Below are positions 9,211-17,638 of a stretch of 43,076 bases of DNA, piece by piece. The DNA lies in assembly GCA_964393115.1 (NCBI GenBank), contig CAYMST010000008.1, positions 1 to 43,076 of the forward strand. The letters are read 5' to 3'. A model generated the notes under the pieces. It made no database searches, was not told the origin of the DNA, and worked only from the letters and a program-made list of their open reading frames with translations. The position numbers and the translations under genes are program-made. Position 1 is the first letter of the stretch, and every line of letters starts with the position of its first letter. The stretch is from CAYMST01 sp964393115. Its GTDB lineage: Bacteria > Bacteroidota > Bacteroidia > Cytophagales > Cyclobacteriaceae.

Positions 9211-9376
9211 TCTTTTGCCTTTCACAGACTTGATTTAGTGCCTATCATGACAAGGAATTGATAAGCTAAGTAGATAAAAAAATAATGGAAACTATGTGTC
9301 ACGCGTTTTCAATTCGGTTTCGGAATAAACTTTATCTTAGTTCGCTTACCTTTATATGAAACCCAATTATGGGCTC

Positions 9377-9428
9377 ATATAAAATCCATCAATACGTCGT
9401 TTAAGCCACTTCTTTTGTGTAATTGTCT
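9377..9428 (-). pseudogene. copy A of a 52-bp dispersed sequence, possible gene remnant
   Basis: This stretch aligns without gaps to 24754-24805 at 38 of 52 positions. Read on the minus strand it gives ...RQLHKRSGLNDVLMDFI-stop. The other copy gives a similar peptide, and several of the differences are at third codon positions. An in-frame stop lies just upstream. It may be the tail of a decayed paralogous gene or a shared non-coding element. I do not recognise the family. Confidence 0.35.
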
Positions 9429-9450
9429 TATGGATTTTATTCAATAATCT

Positions 9451-10062
9451 GTGCTAGAGCTTTTAAACAACGCTCCACATTGGTATCTAGCGCTAGTGTA
9501 TTTTGTCTACTACGCTGTCCATTCTCTATTGGCATCAGAGAAGGTGAAAAAAATAGCTTACCGTGTGTTGGGCTTAAGAGCGAAGACGAGATATAGACTC
9601 TTTTATTCTATATTTTCTACCGTAGGGTTTGTGGCTTTAATCTACTGGCAAAAAACAGCTATTCCTCTAGTATTTTATGGTTCATTTAACCCTTTACGGA
9701 CTTCGGCAAGTGGCCTCCTTCTGGTGTTTGCCATATGGATTATAAGATTGGCTTTTAATAAGCTGTCCGCAATGAGTTTTATTGGGTTACGCGATTTACC
9801 AGAACAGCATAGTTCTGAACAGCTAATTGTAGAAGGAGTGTATCGCTATGTGCGCCACCCGCTTTACTCAGCCACACTGTTGATATTGACTAGTGTTTTG
9901 CTCATAAACTTCAACTCCGTGAACTTGGTAATGACACTCTCCACTATTCTGTATTTACCTTTTGGTATATTTTTCGAAGAAAAAAAACTCATCAACCAAT
10001 TTGGAAATGCCTACCTAGACTATAAATCCACCGTGAAGGCTGTAATACCTGGTGTATTATGA
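9451..10062 (+). CDS. isoprenylcysteine carboxyl methyltransferase-like membrane protein
   Basis: A 203-aa integral membrane protein with about five membrane segments. The C-terminal half carries the ICMT/PEMT-family signature: GVYRYVRHPLYSATLL (about 129-144), then FFEEKKLINQFGNAYLDYK near 173-191, the SAM-binding part of these methyltransferases. Bacterial members probably methylate small molecules or lipids; the substrate is unknown. The start is taken as GTG at 9451, because an in-frame ATG at 9430 runs into a stop after five codons. The 3' end overlaps the convergent thioredoxin-like gene by 6 nt. Confidence 0.8.
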   Translation: MLELLNNAPHWYLALVYFVYYAVHSLLASEKVKKIAYRVLGLRAKTRYRLFYSIFSTVGFVALIYWQKTAIPLVFYGSFNPLRTSASGLLLVFAIWIIRLAFNKLSAMSFIGLRDLPEQHSSEQLIVEGVYRYVRHPLYSATLLILTSVLLINFNSVNLVMTLSTILYLPFGIFFEEKKLINQFGNAYLDYKSTVKAVIPGVL

Positions 10063-10689
10063 TTCTGTCCACTTAATTGTACATCCAATTGCTTTCACTT
10101 CTTTCGTTTTGACTTCTTTACCATCAATTAGGGAGTCTACAGCGTCTTCTACATATCTTTTCGTAACACCCCCTTCGTCTGCATGATTGTTATCAATGGC
10201 CCCGATAAATTCAACCACCAGTTTGTCGTCTTTGTTACTGAGAACATATACATGAGGAGTCTTGGTGGCTCCAAATTTTGTAGCGATTTGCTGGTTAGGG
10301 TCTTTAAGATAGGGGAAGTCGTAGCCTTTCTCATGAGCTACCTTTTTCATCTCCACTATTCCATCTAGTGGTTTTTTTAGAATATCATTTGGGTTAATGG
10401 CAAGTAACGGAAATCCCTTTGAACTATATTTTCTGTTTAATTCGATAATGCGGTTTTCGTACATTTTGGCATAGGGACACGTGTTACAGGTAAACACCAC
10501 TATTACTCCTTTTTCCTTTTTGTATGCATTTAGTGAAACCCATTGGTCATCGGTGTCCTTTAGCTTGAAGTCTTCCACAGTATCACCTATGTCATATCCT
10601 TTTTTAGACTCGTGAATTTTATTCGTGTCAAAAGACATCGCACCGACAAGCGCTATGCCCAGTAGAATGAGTGAGTATGTATTGCGCAT
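10057..10689 (-). CDS. exported thioredoxin-fold protein (AhpC/TSA-like)
   Basis: A 210-aa exported protein with an N-terminal signal segment (1-19). The thioredoxin/peroxiredoxin-like fold has VVVFTCNTCPYA with C68-x2-C71 and a later cis-Pro site near KTPHVYVL. The CxxC followed by PYA is typical of a Bacteroidota family annotated as thioredoxin or redoxin. It probably handles thiol/disulfide exchange in the periplasm. It starts 5 nt downstream of the TlpA-like gene, so the two form a likely operon for extracytoplasmic redox work. Confidence 0.85.
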   Translation of the reverse strand: MRNTYSLILLGIALVGAMSFDTNKIHESKKGYDIGDTVEDFKLKDTDDQWVSLNAYKKEKGVIVVFTCNTCPYAKMYENRIIELNRKYSSKGFPLLAINPNDILKKPLDGIVEMKKVAHEKGYDFPYLKDPNQQIATKFGATKTPHVYVLSNKDDKLVVEFIGAIDNNHADEGGVTKRYVEDAVDSLIDGKEVKTKEVKAIGCTIKWTES

Positions 10690-10694
10690 TTTGA

Positions 10695-11186
10695 TTAGTT
10701 TATTAGTTCTAAAATGATGGTTTCTAATTCTCCCTTTTCAAATTCTTTCTCAAAAAACAGCCTTCCTTGCTGATAAGTTATAATGGTTGCTGGAATGGCG
10801 CCACTCCAGCTAGGCTCTATTGCGTTAATAAAAAGATTCATATCAGTCTCATTAAGGATGTAAACGGAGGACTTAATGTCTTTGGTTGACATGATTTTCT
10901 TGACCTTTTCGGCTGATTTCCGGGGGTGGTCCAGACTAATTAGGGTGACCTTCACCTCCTCATTATATTTCGCCTGTAGTGCGTCAAATAATGGAATTTC
11001 GCGAATACACGGACCGCACCAGGTGGCCCAGAAATTATATACATTTACCAGAGGCCTTTGAGCGGTGAGCTCTTGTTTTAAATCATCAAGTTCAATCAGG
11101 TCTTGTGCATAAGCGACATGAGAAAAACCTACACTTATGGTAAGCCAATAGACCATTGAAAACCTTATGATATGTTGTTTAACCAT
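10695..11186 (-). CDS. TlpA-like thiol:disulfide oxidoreductase
   Basis: A 163-aa protein with an N-terminal signal peptide (about 1-28, ending AYAQ) and a thioredoxin domain. The active site is WATWCGPC (C57, C60) and the cis-Pro region is GAIPATII. The fold is TlpA/ResA-like, so it should reduce disulfides in periplasmic proteins. It is the first gene of a two-gene operon with the thioredoxin-fold gene downstream. The 500 nt upstream hold no gene. Confidence 0.88.
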   Translation of the reverse strand: MVKQHIIRFSMVYWLTISVGFSHVAYAQDLIELDDLKQELTAQRPLVNVYNFWATWCGPCIREIPLFDALQAKYNEEVKVTLISLDHPRKSAEKVKKIMSTKDIKSSVYILNETDMNLFINAIEPSWSGAIPATIITYQQGRLFFEKEFEKGELETIILELIN

Positions 11187-11515
11187 TTACCTTTAATGTT
11201 GGCAAAGTATACGTTCATGGGAGGGTTAGGTTATTTCGTCTAAAAAAGACTGCAATTTGGCAGGAGGGTGTCATGAGGTGGAATTGTGTTTTTTTTAGTT
11301 GGCTGATTGTTAATCTTGTGAAAGATACGCTTATTTTAACAATTCGATAATATGATGCTTAAAGTGGAGTTTAACAAATAGCTTTCAAGAAGTCCTCGAA
11401 ACGAGGTGAATCAAATTAATTACTGAGTCTTTATTGGAGTAGTTTGAAGTATTTCTTGAAAAAATAACGTTACCACATTTTGTCAAAAAGCAAGATTTGT
11501 TTTTTCCAAAAAAAG

Positions 11516-11524
11516 TTTTCCACA
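11516..11524 (+). promoter_or_regulatory. DnaA box, one mismatch
   Basis: TTTTCCACA differs from the consensus TTATCCACA at one position. It lies 11 nt before a perfect box in the same orientation. Confidence 0.5.
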
Positions 11525-11535
11525 AATCAGTGGGG

Positions 11536-11544
11536 TTATCCACA
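11536..11544 (+). promoter_or_regulatory. DnaA box, perfect
   Basis: TTATCCACA, identical to the strong DnaA-box consensus, followed by a run of T. Confidence 0.6.
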
Positions 11545-11613
11545 TTTTTTCGAGAAAATACGTTAAGTTTTTGATATTCAGTGCCTTGCTATTTGTTTTG
11601 TTTTCTTGTTTTT

Positions 11614-11622
11614 TGTGGATAA
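11614..11622 (-). promoter_or_regulatory. DnaA box, perfect, opposite orientation
   Basis: TGTGGATAA, the reverse complement of TTATCCACA, directly after a long T-rich tract. It faces the box at 11536-11544. Confidence 0.6.
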
Positions 11623-11688
11623 GTCTGAAATCGCCTAGCAAATGAATTTAAGCTCTCGGTTACGACTTACTTGGATTTGGTTTTCTTG

Positions 11689-13459
11689 TCACTCTTTTGC
11701 CTGCCAAATTAGCTTTTGTCTATAGGCATTGAATATCCTGGATTTTGAGACGAAGCCAATGTACTTTCCATTATCAATAACCGGTAGGTTCCAAGCCTGT
11801 GTTACCTCAAATTTATTCATCACGGATTGCATTTTTTCGGTAGTGCTTACGCTTGCTGGTGGCATGTAACTCAGGTTCTTAACGCGAATAATGGCTCTTG
11901 ACTCAAAGTCAAACATGATTTCTCTGATGTCGTCAAGGGTGATGATACCTGTTAACTCACCATCATCATTCACCACAGGAAAGATATTTCTCTTTGAATA
12001 TTTAATGAGTTCTATGAGGTGACTCAATGTAGCATCGGGATGAATCGGTTTGAGGTCTTTTTCAATCAATTTCTCCATATTCAAAAGACTGAGTACTTGT
12101 CGGTCTTTATCATTAGGGATAAGGTCTCCTTTTTCAACCAATCGCTTGGTGTAAATGGAGTGTTTTTCAAAGTAATGCATGGTCGTGTATGACAGTGCGG
12201 AAACAAGCATCAAAGGCACAAATAGGGTGTATCCATCGGTGATCTCAGCAATTAAGAATATGGCCGTGAGTGGGGCTTGTAATATACCGCTCATAACACC
12301 ACACATGCCCACAAGTGTAAACTGAGTAATACTGATGTTCACAAAAGGAAAAACTTGGTTAAGTACTAGCGCTAGAAAAAAACCGGTAAATCCGCCAATG
12401 AATAAGGAAGGGGCGAATATACCTCCACTTCCACCAGCTCCTATGGTCAAACTAGAAGCAAATGGTTTTACCAAAATGATCATAAAGGCAAACACAATGA
12501 TGACCAGTGTGTAATTGGTCCAGCTAAAAAATAAGCTGCGCTCTAGGATTTTTTCGGCATTTCCATTTAAAAGACTAATAATTGATTCATACCCCTCGCC
12601 ATATATTGGGGGATATATGAGGATAATTAAGGCTAATAATAGACCGCCGACAAACGCTCTATGGAAGTCATTTTTTACTTTTTTCAATCGCTTTTCTACG
12701 AAGTAGGTAATGCGTGTAAAGTATAGGGACACCATGCCGCATAGTAGGCCTAATAAAATGAAATACGGTACATCGGCTGCTGCGAAAGGCTCTATAGACT
12801 TGAAATGAAACATTACTCCTTCTCCAAGAAGAATAAGTGAAATAACTGAACCTGTTACGGATGCGATAAGGATAGGAATAAACTGGTGGATGGTTACATC
12901 AGTTAATATGACCTCTATCGCAAATATTACCCCTGCTATCGGTGAGTTGAATATAGCAGCTACAGCACCCGCTGAACCACAACCGATCATTAATGACCTA
13001 CGCTTATAGTTGAGGTGAAAGAAACGTGCTAGGTTGGAGCCAATAGCAGATCCTGTTACAACAATGGGAGCTTCTAGCCCTACAGAACCACCAAATCCAA
13101 CTGTAATAGCACTGGTTACCATTCTGGAATACATCCATGAACTTTTTAGCTTACTACTGTTTTTGGAGATGGCGTAGAGGATTGAGGTGATGCCGTGCCC
13201 AAGCTTCTCTTTGAAATAGTACTTAGCCAGAAAGGCGGTGATCAATATCCCTAGTAATGGATAAAACAGAAAGNNNNNNNNNNATATCCATGTTGCGTTC
13301 CAGAATATGATGAATCAGGTGAACGAGACTTTTTAGTGTAACCGCCGCAAGCCCAGCACATGCACCCGTAATAACCCCTACAATGAGAATGAAGTTGGTA
13401 TCACTGATATGCTTTAATCTCCAGGCATGTATTTTTAAAAAGAATTCATTCCTTCTCAT
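11689..13459 (-). CDS. ClC-type chloride channel/transporter with CBS domains, interrupted by an assembly gap
   Basis: One gene split by ten N at 13274-13283. The part upstream of the gap (from ATG 13459) encodes the first membrane helix; the part downstream encodes the rest, and the two are in different frames only because the N-run length is nominal. ClC signatures: GSVGLEAP (the GREGP site, with the gating Glu), AAIFNSPIAG (GxFxP-like) and GAGGSGGIFAPSLF. Two CBS domains occupy the C-terminal 130 residues. Total length is about 590 aa. The protein should move chloride, perhaps in exchange for protons, across the inner membrane. TAGTTTTG at 13465-13472 (minus strand), 5 nt before the ATG, matches the -7 consensus. 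Confidence 0.88.
13274..13283. other. 10-N assembly gap
   Basis: Ten undetermined bases inside the ClC gene. The reading frame before and after the gap is offset by one; a true gap whose length is a multiple of three would join the two parts. The run is therefore a placeholder, not a measured length and not a real frameshift. Confidence 0.98.
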
Positions 13460-13464
13460 CGCTG

Positions 13465-13472
13465 CAAAACTA
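13465..13472 (-). promoter_or_regulatory. -7 promoter element before the ClC gene
   Basis: TAGTTTTG on the minus strand fits TAnnTTTG and ends 5 nt before the start codon, suggesting a near-leaderless mRNA. No clear TTG/TTTG -33 element is present, so support is moderate. Confidence 0.35.
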
Positions 13473-13697
13473 CGCGAAAACGTAGCTCTATAATCATGAT
13501 TTTATAATAATTGAATAAATATTAATATTCTAAATTGGAATTGCTATATTCTAAAAACTTGTAGTACTATTGCAATATGATTTAGGCAGATACAAGAAAA
13601 CTCAGAATCATCGTTGTATTGACATCTTTATTTGTTGAATCGTGCAACATCGTCGAAGAGTTTTCAGTTTATTATTAACGACTAAAGTATTAACGCC

Positions 13698-13940
13698 ATG
13701 GATAAATTCAAGATTTTTTACAGGTGCACCAAAGCTCCAGGGGAGTATTTTGGGTACGTAACAGGATTCCAGGAGGAATCGACTTATGAAGGCCGAACCT
13801 TTAATGGACTAATTGAAATTTCACCTAACTGGGGTAGAAGTAGACACACAAAAGTGATAAGCTCCAAAGAATTTTCGAAATTTTTTGAGATCGTAATGGA
13901 GCAAAACGTAGCGAATGTTTCCGCAGTGAACTTTGCTTAG
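13698..13940 (+). CDS. small hypothetical protein, 80 aa
   Basis: An 80-residue soluble protein with no signal peptide and no membrane segment, balanced in charge and aromatic-rich in the first half. The middle (residues about 25-55) reads like a short beta-barrel: alternating hydrophobic positions, 'GYVTGFQEES', 'FNGLIEISPNWG'. The last 20 residues look helical. I recognise no family. It stands alone between two minus-strand genes, with a 238-nt AT-rich leader upstream and a convergent hairpin downstream, so it is probably transcribed on its own. The codon pattern looks normal for the window, which makes it a likely real gene. Confidence 0.6.
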   Translation: MDKFKIFYRCTKAPGEYFGYVTGFQEESTYEGRTFNGLIEISPNWGRSRHTKVISSKEFSKFFEIVMEQNVANVSAVNFA

Positions 13941-13954
13941 ATAGCTCTTTTTTT

Positions 13955-13984
13955 AGCCTGAGTTGATCGTTATCAGCTCAGGTT
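13955..13984. terminator. hairpin between convergent genes
   Basis: CCTGAGTTGAT (13957-13967), loop CGTT, ATCAGCTCAGG (13972-13982): an 11-bp stem with one G-U pair, extendable by two weak pairs. T-rich DNA (13948-13954) lies on the left. It sits between the 80-aa gene and the rhomboid gene and touches the rhomboid stop codon, so it probably serves the 3' ends of both. Confidence 0.6.
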
Positions 13985-14915
13985 ACTTACTAGCATTAAA
14001 TAGCTTTTGCTTTTCCTCTTTTGACAAACTCTCATATCCTTTTTGCGAGATCTTATCTAATATAGCATCGATCTCATCTTGGTTAGGGATATCGCCTGAA
14101 CTTGAAGTGCGTTTGTTTTTGGTACTCCCGCTTGAGAACTTAGTTCCCCTTTTTCTATCAGACCGCTTATGACTCACCTTTATTTTAGGCTGAGGAGCAA
14201 ACAAGCTTTTGGTGAATTGCATGATGGTAAAGATCCATTTTCCGAAGTCCGTACCATTTTGTAGTTGCTTCACATAGAAGTAGCCCATCGCTGCGCCTCC
14301 TAAATGCGCGATATTACCACCAGCATTGCCACCGATTGTGCCCAAATACGATATCACAATATAAAATGCCGCTATGTACTTCAATTTAACAGGACCAATG
14401 AACATTAAAAACAGTGTATAGTTAGGAAGTAAAGTGGCCGCTCCTACTAAAATAGCATTTACGGCTGCAGAGGCACCAACCATTCCACTAATGTTTACAC
14501 TTCTCTGTACGTAGTATGGGATGCCGTTATAGGCCATCAAATACAATATACTACCTGCCAGTGCTCCAAGTACATAAAGGTTGATCAATTTTTGACTCCC
14601 TAGGTACTCTACGACCAGTTTTCCAAACCAGTATAGGAATAGCATATTGAACAATATATGGAAAATACCTCCAAAATCATGAGCGAAGCTATAGGTGAGA
14701 AGGGTCCAGGGGCGGGTAATAAAATCACTGAAAATTGGGGGGATGGCAAATTGAAAGTATAGAAAATTGAATATCCCCTCAGCTTGTGCTACAGTAGATA
14801 GTACACGAATAAAACCTAACACCAAAAAGATGACTACATTGATAATAATAAGCTGTGGTACAGCATTATTAGGTTTATTCCAAGCGTTTTTAAAATCGTT
14901 TAATATTTCATTCAT
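13983..14915 (-). CDS. rhomboid family intramembrane serine protease (first of a pair)
   Basis: A 310-aa membrane protein with six or so membrane segments and the rhomboid dyad: S149 in GASAAVNA and H204 in NIAHLGGAAMG. The entry motif FNMLFLYWFG and an 'AHD/H' region near residue 79 also fit. It should cut single-pass membrane proteins within the bilayer. A basic cytoplasmic tail of about 85 residues follows, rich in Lys/Arg/Ser and with a helical end. It lies 21 nt downstream of a second rhomboid gene, which itself follows mutL; the three genes look like one operon. Confidence 0.92.
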   Translation of the reverse strand: MNEILNDFKNAWNKPNNAVPQLIIINVVIFLVLGFIRVLSTVAQAEGIFNFLYFQFAIPPIFSDFITRPWTLLTYSFAHDFGGIFHILFNMLFLYWFGKLVVEYLGSQKLINLYVLGALAGSILYLMAYNGIPYYVQRSVNISGMVGASAAVNAILVGAATLLPNYTLFLMFIGPVKLKYIAAFYIVISYLGTIGGNAGGNIAHLGGAAMGYFYVKQLQNGTDFGKWIFTIMQFTKSLFAPQPKIKVSHKRSDRKRGTKFSSGSTKNKRTSSSGDIPNQDEIDAILDKISQKGYESLSKEEKQKLFNASK

Positions 14916-14936
14916 TTTGCTATAAAACTACTCCAG

Positions 14937-15710
14937 CTAAAATTGTTTCGAAAATTTAATAAGAACCAATGAAATAACCATCCCTCCTAAGTGAGCCATA
15001 TGCGCTACGTTATCTCCAGGTGAACTAAATAGCCCGTTGTACGCTGACCATCCACCCCATATGGTTACCAAATAAATCATCTTCAGCGGTATTGGAGGAA
15101 ATAAGAGATAAACTTCTTTATTGGGAAACATAAGTCCCATAGCCATTAGAATCCCATATACCGCACCTGAAGCTCCTAACATTGGTATATTGATTCGTAA
15201 TGAATACAGTTTACGTGCTGTGCTTATCGCCAATTGTTTAATTTCTAAGTTTTCGGGGTGATCAAAATAGGATTCATAAACATTATTCGTATACTGACTA
15301 TATCCATCATAGTTTTCTATGTAAGAATAGAATTGTGAAGGTGAGGGATCTGCAACAAATTCTGTAAGATCTCTTTTCATTGATGCGTTTTTCATAATTT
15401 GGATCCCATTATAGAATAGCCCTGCTCCTACTCCGACTATTAAGTAAAAAATAAGGAACTTCTTTTGTCCCCAGACAAACTCAATGTGAGGGCCAAAAAA
15501 GAATAACGATAGCATATTAAAAAATAGATGCATGAAATCCGCATGTAGGAACATATAAGTCACCAGCTGAAAAGGGCGAAACAAGGGGGAATCGAAATAA
15601 TATAAAGACAGCGAAAGGACTAACTCATCTCCAACCAATCTTATGAGCAAAAAGACACTGACATTGACTATCAAAAGGTATTTAACAGTAGGAGATATTC
15701 TATTTAACAT
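14937..15710 (-). CDS. rhomboid family intramembrane serine protease (second of a pair)
   Basis: 257 aa from the ATG at 15710. A longer frame reaching 15887 overlaps the end of mutL and adds residues unlike a rhomboid, so I reject it. Motifs: HLFFNMLSLFFFG near residue 61, catalytic S181 in MLGASGAVYG and H240 in AHMAHLGG. An unusual soluble stretch of about 65-70 residues (106-174, Tyr/Asp/Ser-rich) is inserted between two membrane segments before the catalytic Ser. The start is 52 nt downstream of the mutL stop, on the same strand. Confidence 0.92.
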   Translation of the reverse strand: MLNRISPTVKYLLIVNVSVFLLIRLVGDELVLSLSLYYFDSPLFRPFQLVTYMFLHADFMHLFFNMLSLFFFGPHIEFVWGQKKFLIFYLIVGVGAGLFYNGIQIMKNASMKRDLTEFVADPSPSQFYSYIENYDGYSQYTNNVYESYFDHPENLEIKQLAISTARKLYSLRINIPMLGASGAVYGILMAMGLMFPNKEVYLLFPPIPLKMIYLVTIWGGWSAYNGLFSSPGDNVAHMAHLGGMVISLVLIKFSKQF

Positions 15711-15762
15711 GAATTTCAGTTTTACGCGAAGAAAATGAACACAGTTGTGAAAACAAACTTGA

Positions 15763-17613
15763 CTATCGATCGAACCATGAACTGATCTCTTCTGTTTTGA
15801 TGATTTTGTACGTGAGGTTTCCTTCAGGACCATATTGTGCATTGTTACAATCAAAAAGCTGATCAATAAGAGCCTGGACTTCCTCATTTTGTAGCTTCCG
15901 ACCGTTGGTTTTAGCGATTTGCTTAGCCATTGATTTAGCTAGGTTTTCGTGCAGCTGGTGTTTTATATCTTGCTGGTTTGATTTTAATTGTTCTATGAAT
16001 TCTTCAAAAGCACTTTTCTCATCCATACCCGATAGATCTGTTGGGACACCACGTAACACAATGCTGGACTTGCCGAAGGTCTCAAAGTCAAATCCCAAGA
16101 GCTTAATCTCATCAGCAATTTCCCCGATAAGGCTAAAGTCCACGGGGTTTAATTCGATGGTGACTGGAAATAGTATTTGTTGAGAGGACATCACCCCGTT
16201 ATTGAGTCTTTCCATGCACTGCTCATAAAAAATCCGCTCCTTGGCGTTCTTTTTATTTACAACGAGTAAGCCTGATTTTATTTGCTTGAAGATATAGTTT
16301 TCATGTACCTGAAGATTACCACTGCCTTCTTGAGTATTTACAATACCAGTATTTTGATCGCTTGCTTTTGAAGCATAGGTAATTGTTGTCTGTGGAGGCT
16401 CTTCTGGTTTTGCGGAGTTTGATTCTGAGATGGCTGATGCGTATATATCCTCCCAATGCGCAAGGTTCCCTTTGGTGTCTGTTAGTGCACCGCCTTTGAA
16501 AGAAGCGTAATCCCTTTCTTTCTTAGTGCTGCCCGCTGTGGGTTGTGAGAAAGTAAGATCCTTTGTGTTGATTTGCGGTGTTAGCGCGTTGAAATTCACA
16601 TCAGATTGGAAGTCTAAACTGGGCATGACATTAAATGCACTCAGTGATCTTCTTACCGCTGATGAAATGATGCCGTATATCGTTTTTTCATCATCGAATT
16701 TAACTTCTGTCTTTGTTGGGTGTACATTGATATCCACATGCTTTGGGTCCATCTCCAGGAAAAGAACATAGAATGGAAACTTATCCTGAATAAGCGATTC
16801 AAAGGCCGAAAAAATGGCATGGTTAAGGTATCCACTTTTTATAAACCGATTATTTAGAAAAAGAAATTGCTCACCTCGTGTTTTTTTAGCATGCTCAGGT
16901 TTACCGATATACCCTTTAATGTTCAAAAACGGAGTTTCTTCGGCAACTGCGATGAGCTGTTCACGATAGTTTTGTCCGAATAGCTTGACGATGCGCTGGC
17001 TAAGCTTGGAGCTTTCAAAAGCATAAACTTCCTCTTGGTTATTATATAAAGAGAAGGATATGGCGGGGTTCGCAAGGGCAACCCTTTGAAACTCTTCCAA
17101 TATATGTTTGTATTCAACGGGGTTTGATTTCAGAAAATTTCTTCGCGCCGGAACATTGTAAAATAAGTTTTTTACCGAAATATTAGTGCCATCGGACATG
17201 GAGATCGGAGACTGCTCAGTAACCTCAGACGCTTCTATTCGAATATGTGTTCCAAGAGACTCTTCTTGCGTTTTTGTTTTCATTTCCACTTGAGCTACGG
17301 CCGCTATAGATGCCATTGCCTCACCGCGAAAACCCATGGTCATGATTTTAAAGAGATCTTCTGATTTTTTGATCTTAGATGTCGCGTGCCTTTCAAAGCA
17401 CATTCGCGCATCCGTTACACTCATGCCTTTTCCGTCATCGACTACCTGAATTAGGGCTTTCCCAGCATCGTTAATCACCAGTTTAATAGAATGACTACCA
17501 GCATCGACACTGTTTTCAAGCAGTTCTTTGACGACAGATGCCGGGCGTTGCACGACTTCGCCAGCTGCAATTTGATTGGCTAATGAATCAGGTAATAATT
17601 TGATGATATCCAT
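15763..17613 (-). CDS. mutL: DNA mismatch repair protein MutL
   Basis: A 616-aa MutL with the GHKL ATPase domain at the N-terminus: LLENSVDAGS (about 32-41, Mg-binding), DDGKGM near 60 and GFRGEAMASIAAV near 94. It couples mismatch recognition by MutS to strand removal. A low-complexity linker spans about 345-430 and the C-terminal dimerisation domain begins near LQVHENYIF. The endonuclease metal motif DQHA(x)2E(x)4E found in many MutLs is replaced by NKKNAKERIFYE, and the CPHGRP motif by CNNAQYGPEG, so this MutL probably has no nuclease activity. Upstream lies a small membrane protein gene (26-nt gap), downstream two rhomboid genes. Confidence 0.96.
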   Translation of the reverse strand: MDIIKLLPDSLANQIAAGEVVQRPASVVKELLENSVDAGSHSIKLVINDAGKALIQVVDDGKGMSVTDARMCFERHATSKIKKSEDLFKIMTMGFRGEAMASIAAVAQVEMKTKTQEESLGTHIRIEASEVTEQSPISMSDGTNISVKNLFYNVPARRNFLKSNPVEYKHILEEFQRVALANPAISFSLYNNQEEVYAFESSKLSQRIVKLFGQNYREQLIAVAEETPFLNIKGYIGKPEHAKKTRGEQFLFLNNRFIKSGYLNHAIFSAFESLIQDKFPFYVLFLEMDPKHVDINVHPTKTEVKFDDEKTIYGIISSAVRRSLSAFNVMPSLDFQSDVNFNALTPQINTKDLTFSQPTAGSTKKERDYASFKGGALTDTKGNLAHWEDIYASAISESNSAKPEEPPQTTITYASKASDQNTGIVNTQEGSGNLQVHENYIFKQIKSGLLVVNKKNAKERIFYEQCMERLNNGVMSSQQILFPVTIELNPVDFSLIGEIADEIKLLGFDFETFGKSSIVLRGVPTDLSGMDEKSAFEEFIEQLKSNQQDIKHQLHENLAKSMAKQIAKTNGRKLQNEEVQALIDQLFDCNNAQYGPEGNLTYKIIKTEEISSWFDR

Positions 17614-17638
17614 AAATGACTTTTCCTCCGCTGACTTT

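Larger units (their letters stand above)
11187..11688. other. AT-rich gene-free region with a DnaA-box cluster (candidate oriC)
   Basis: This is a 502-nt stretch without a usable reading frame. The right half is very AT-rich, with T-runs such as the T/G-only segment around 11591-11613, and contains two perfect DnaA boxes and one with a single mismatch within 107 bp. Such a cluster is what a chromosomal origin needs. The flanking genes (tlpA-like, ClC channel) are not classical origin neighbours, and gene orientation does not flip here. The region could instead be a DnaA-controlled promoter or a DnaA titration site. Confidence 0.4.

Noticed and set aside
13223..13459. A separate small membrane protein upstream of the ClC gene
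   Set aside because: It is the N-terminus of the ClC protein, separated only by the run of N.
14937..15887. A 316-aa version of the second rhomboid protein
   Set aside because: The extra N-terminal residues overlap mutL and do not look like a rhomboid; the ATG at 15710 gives a normal protein.
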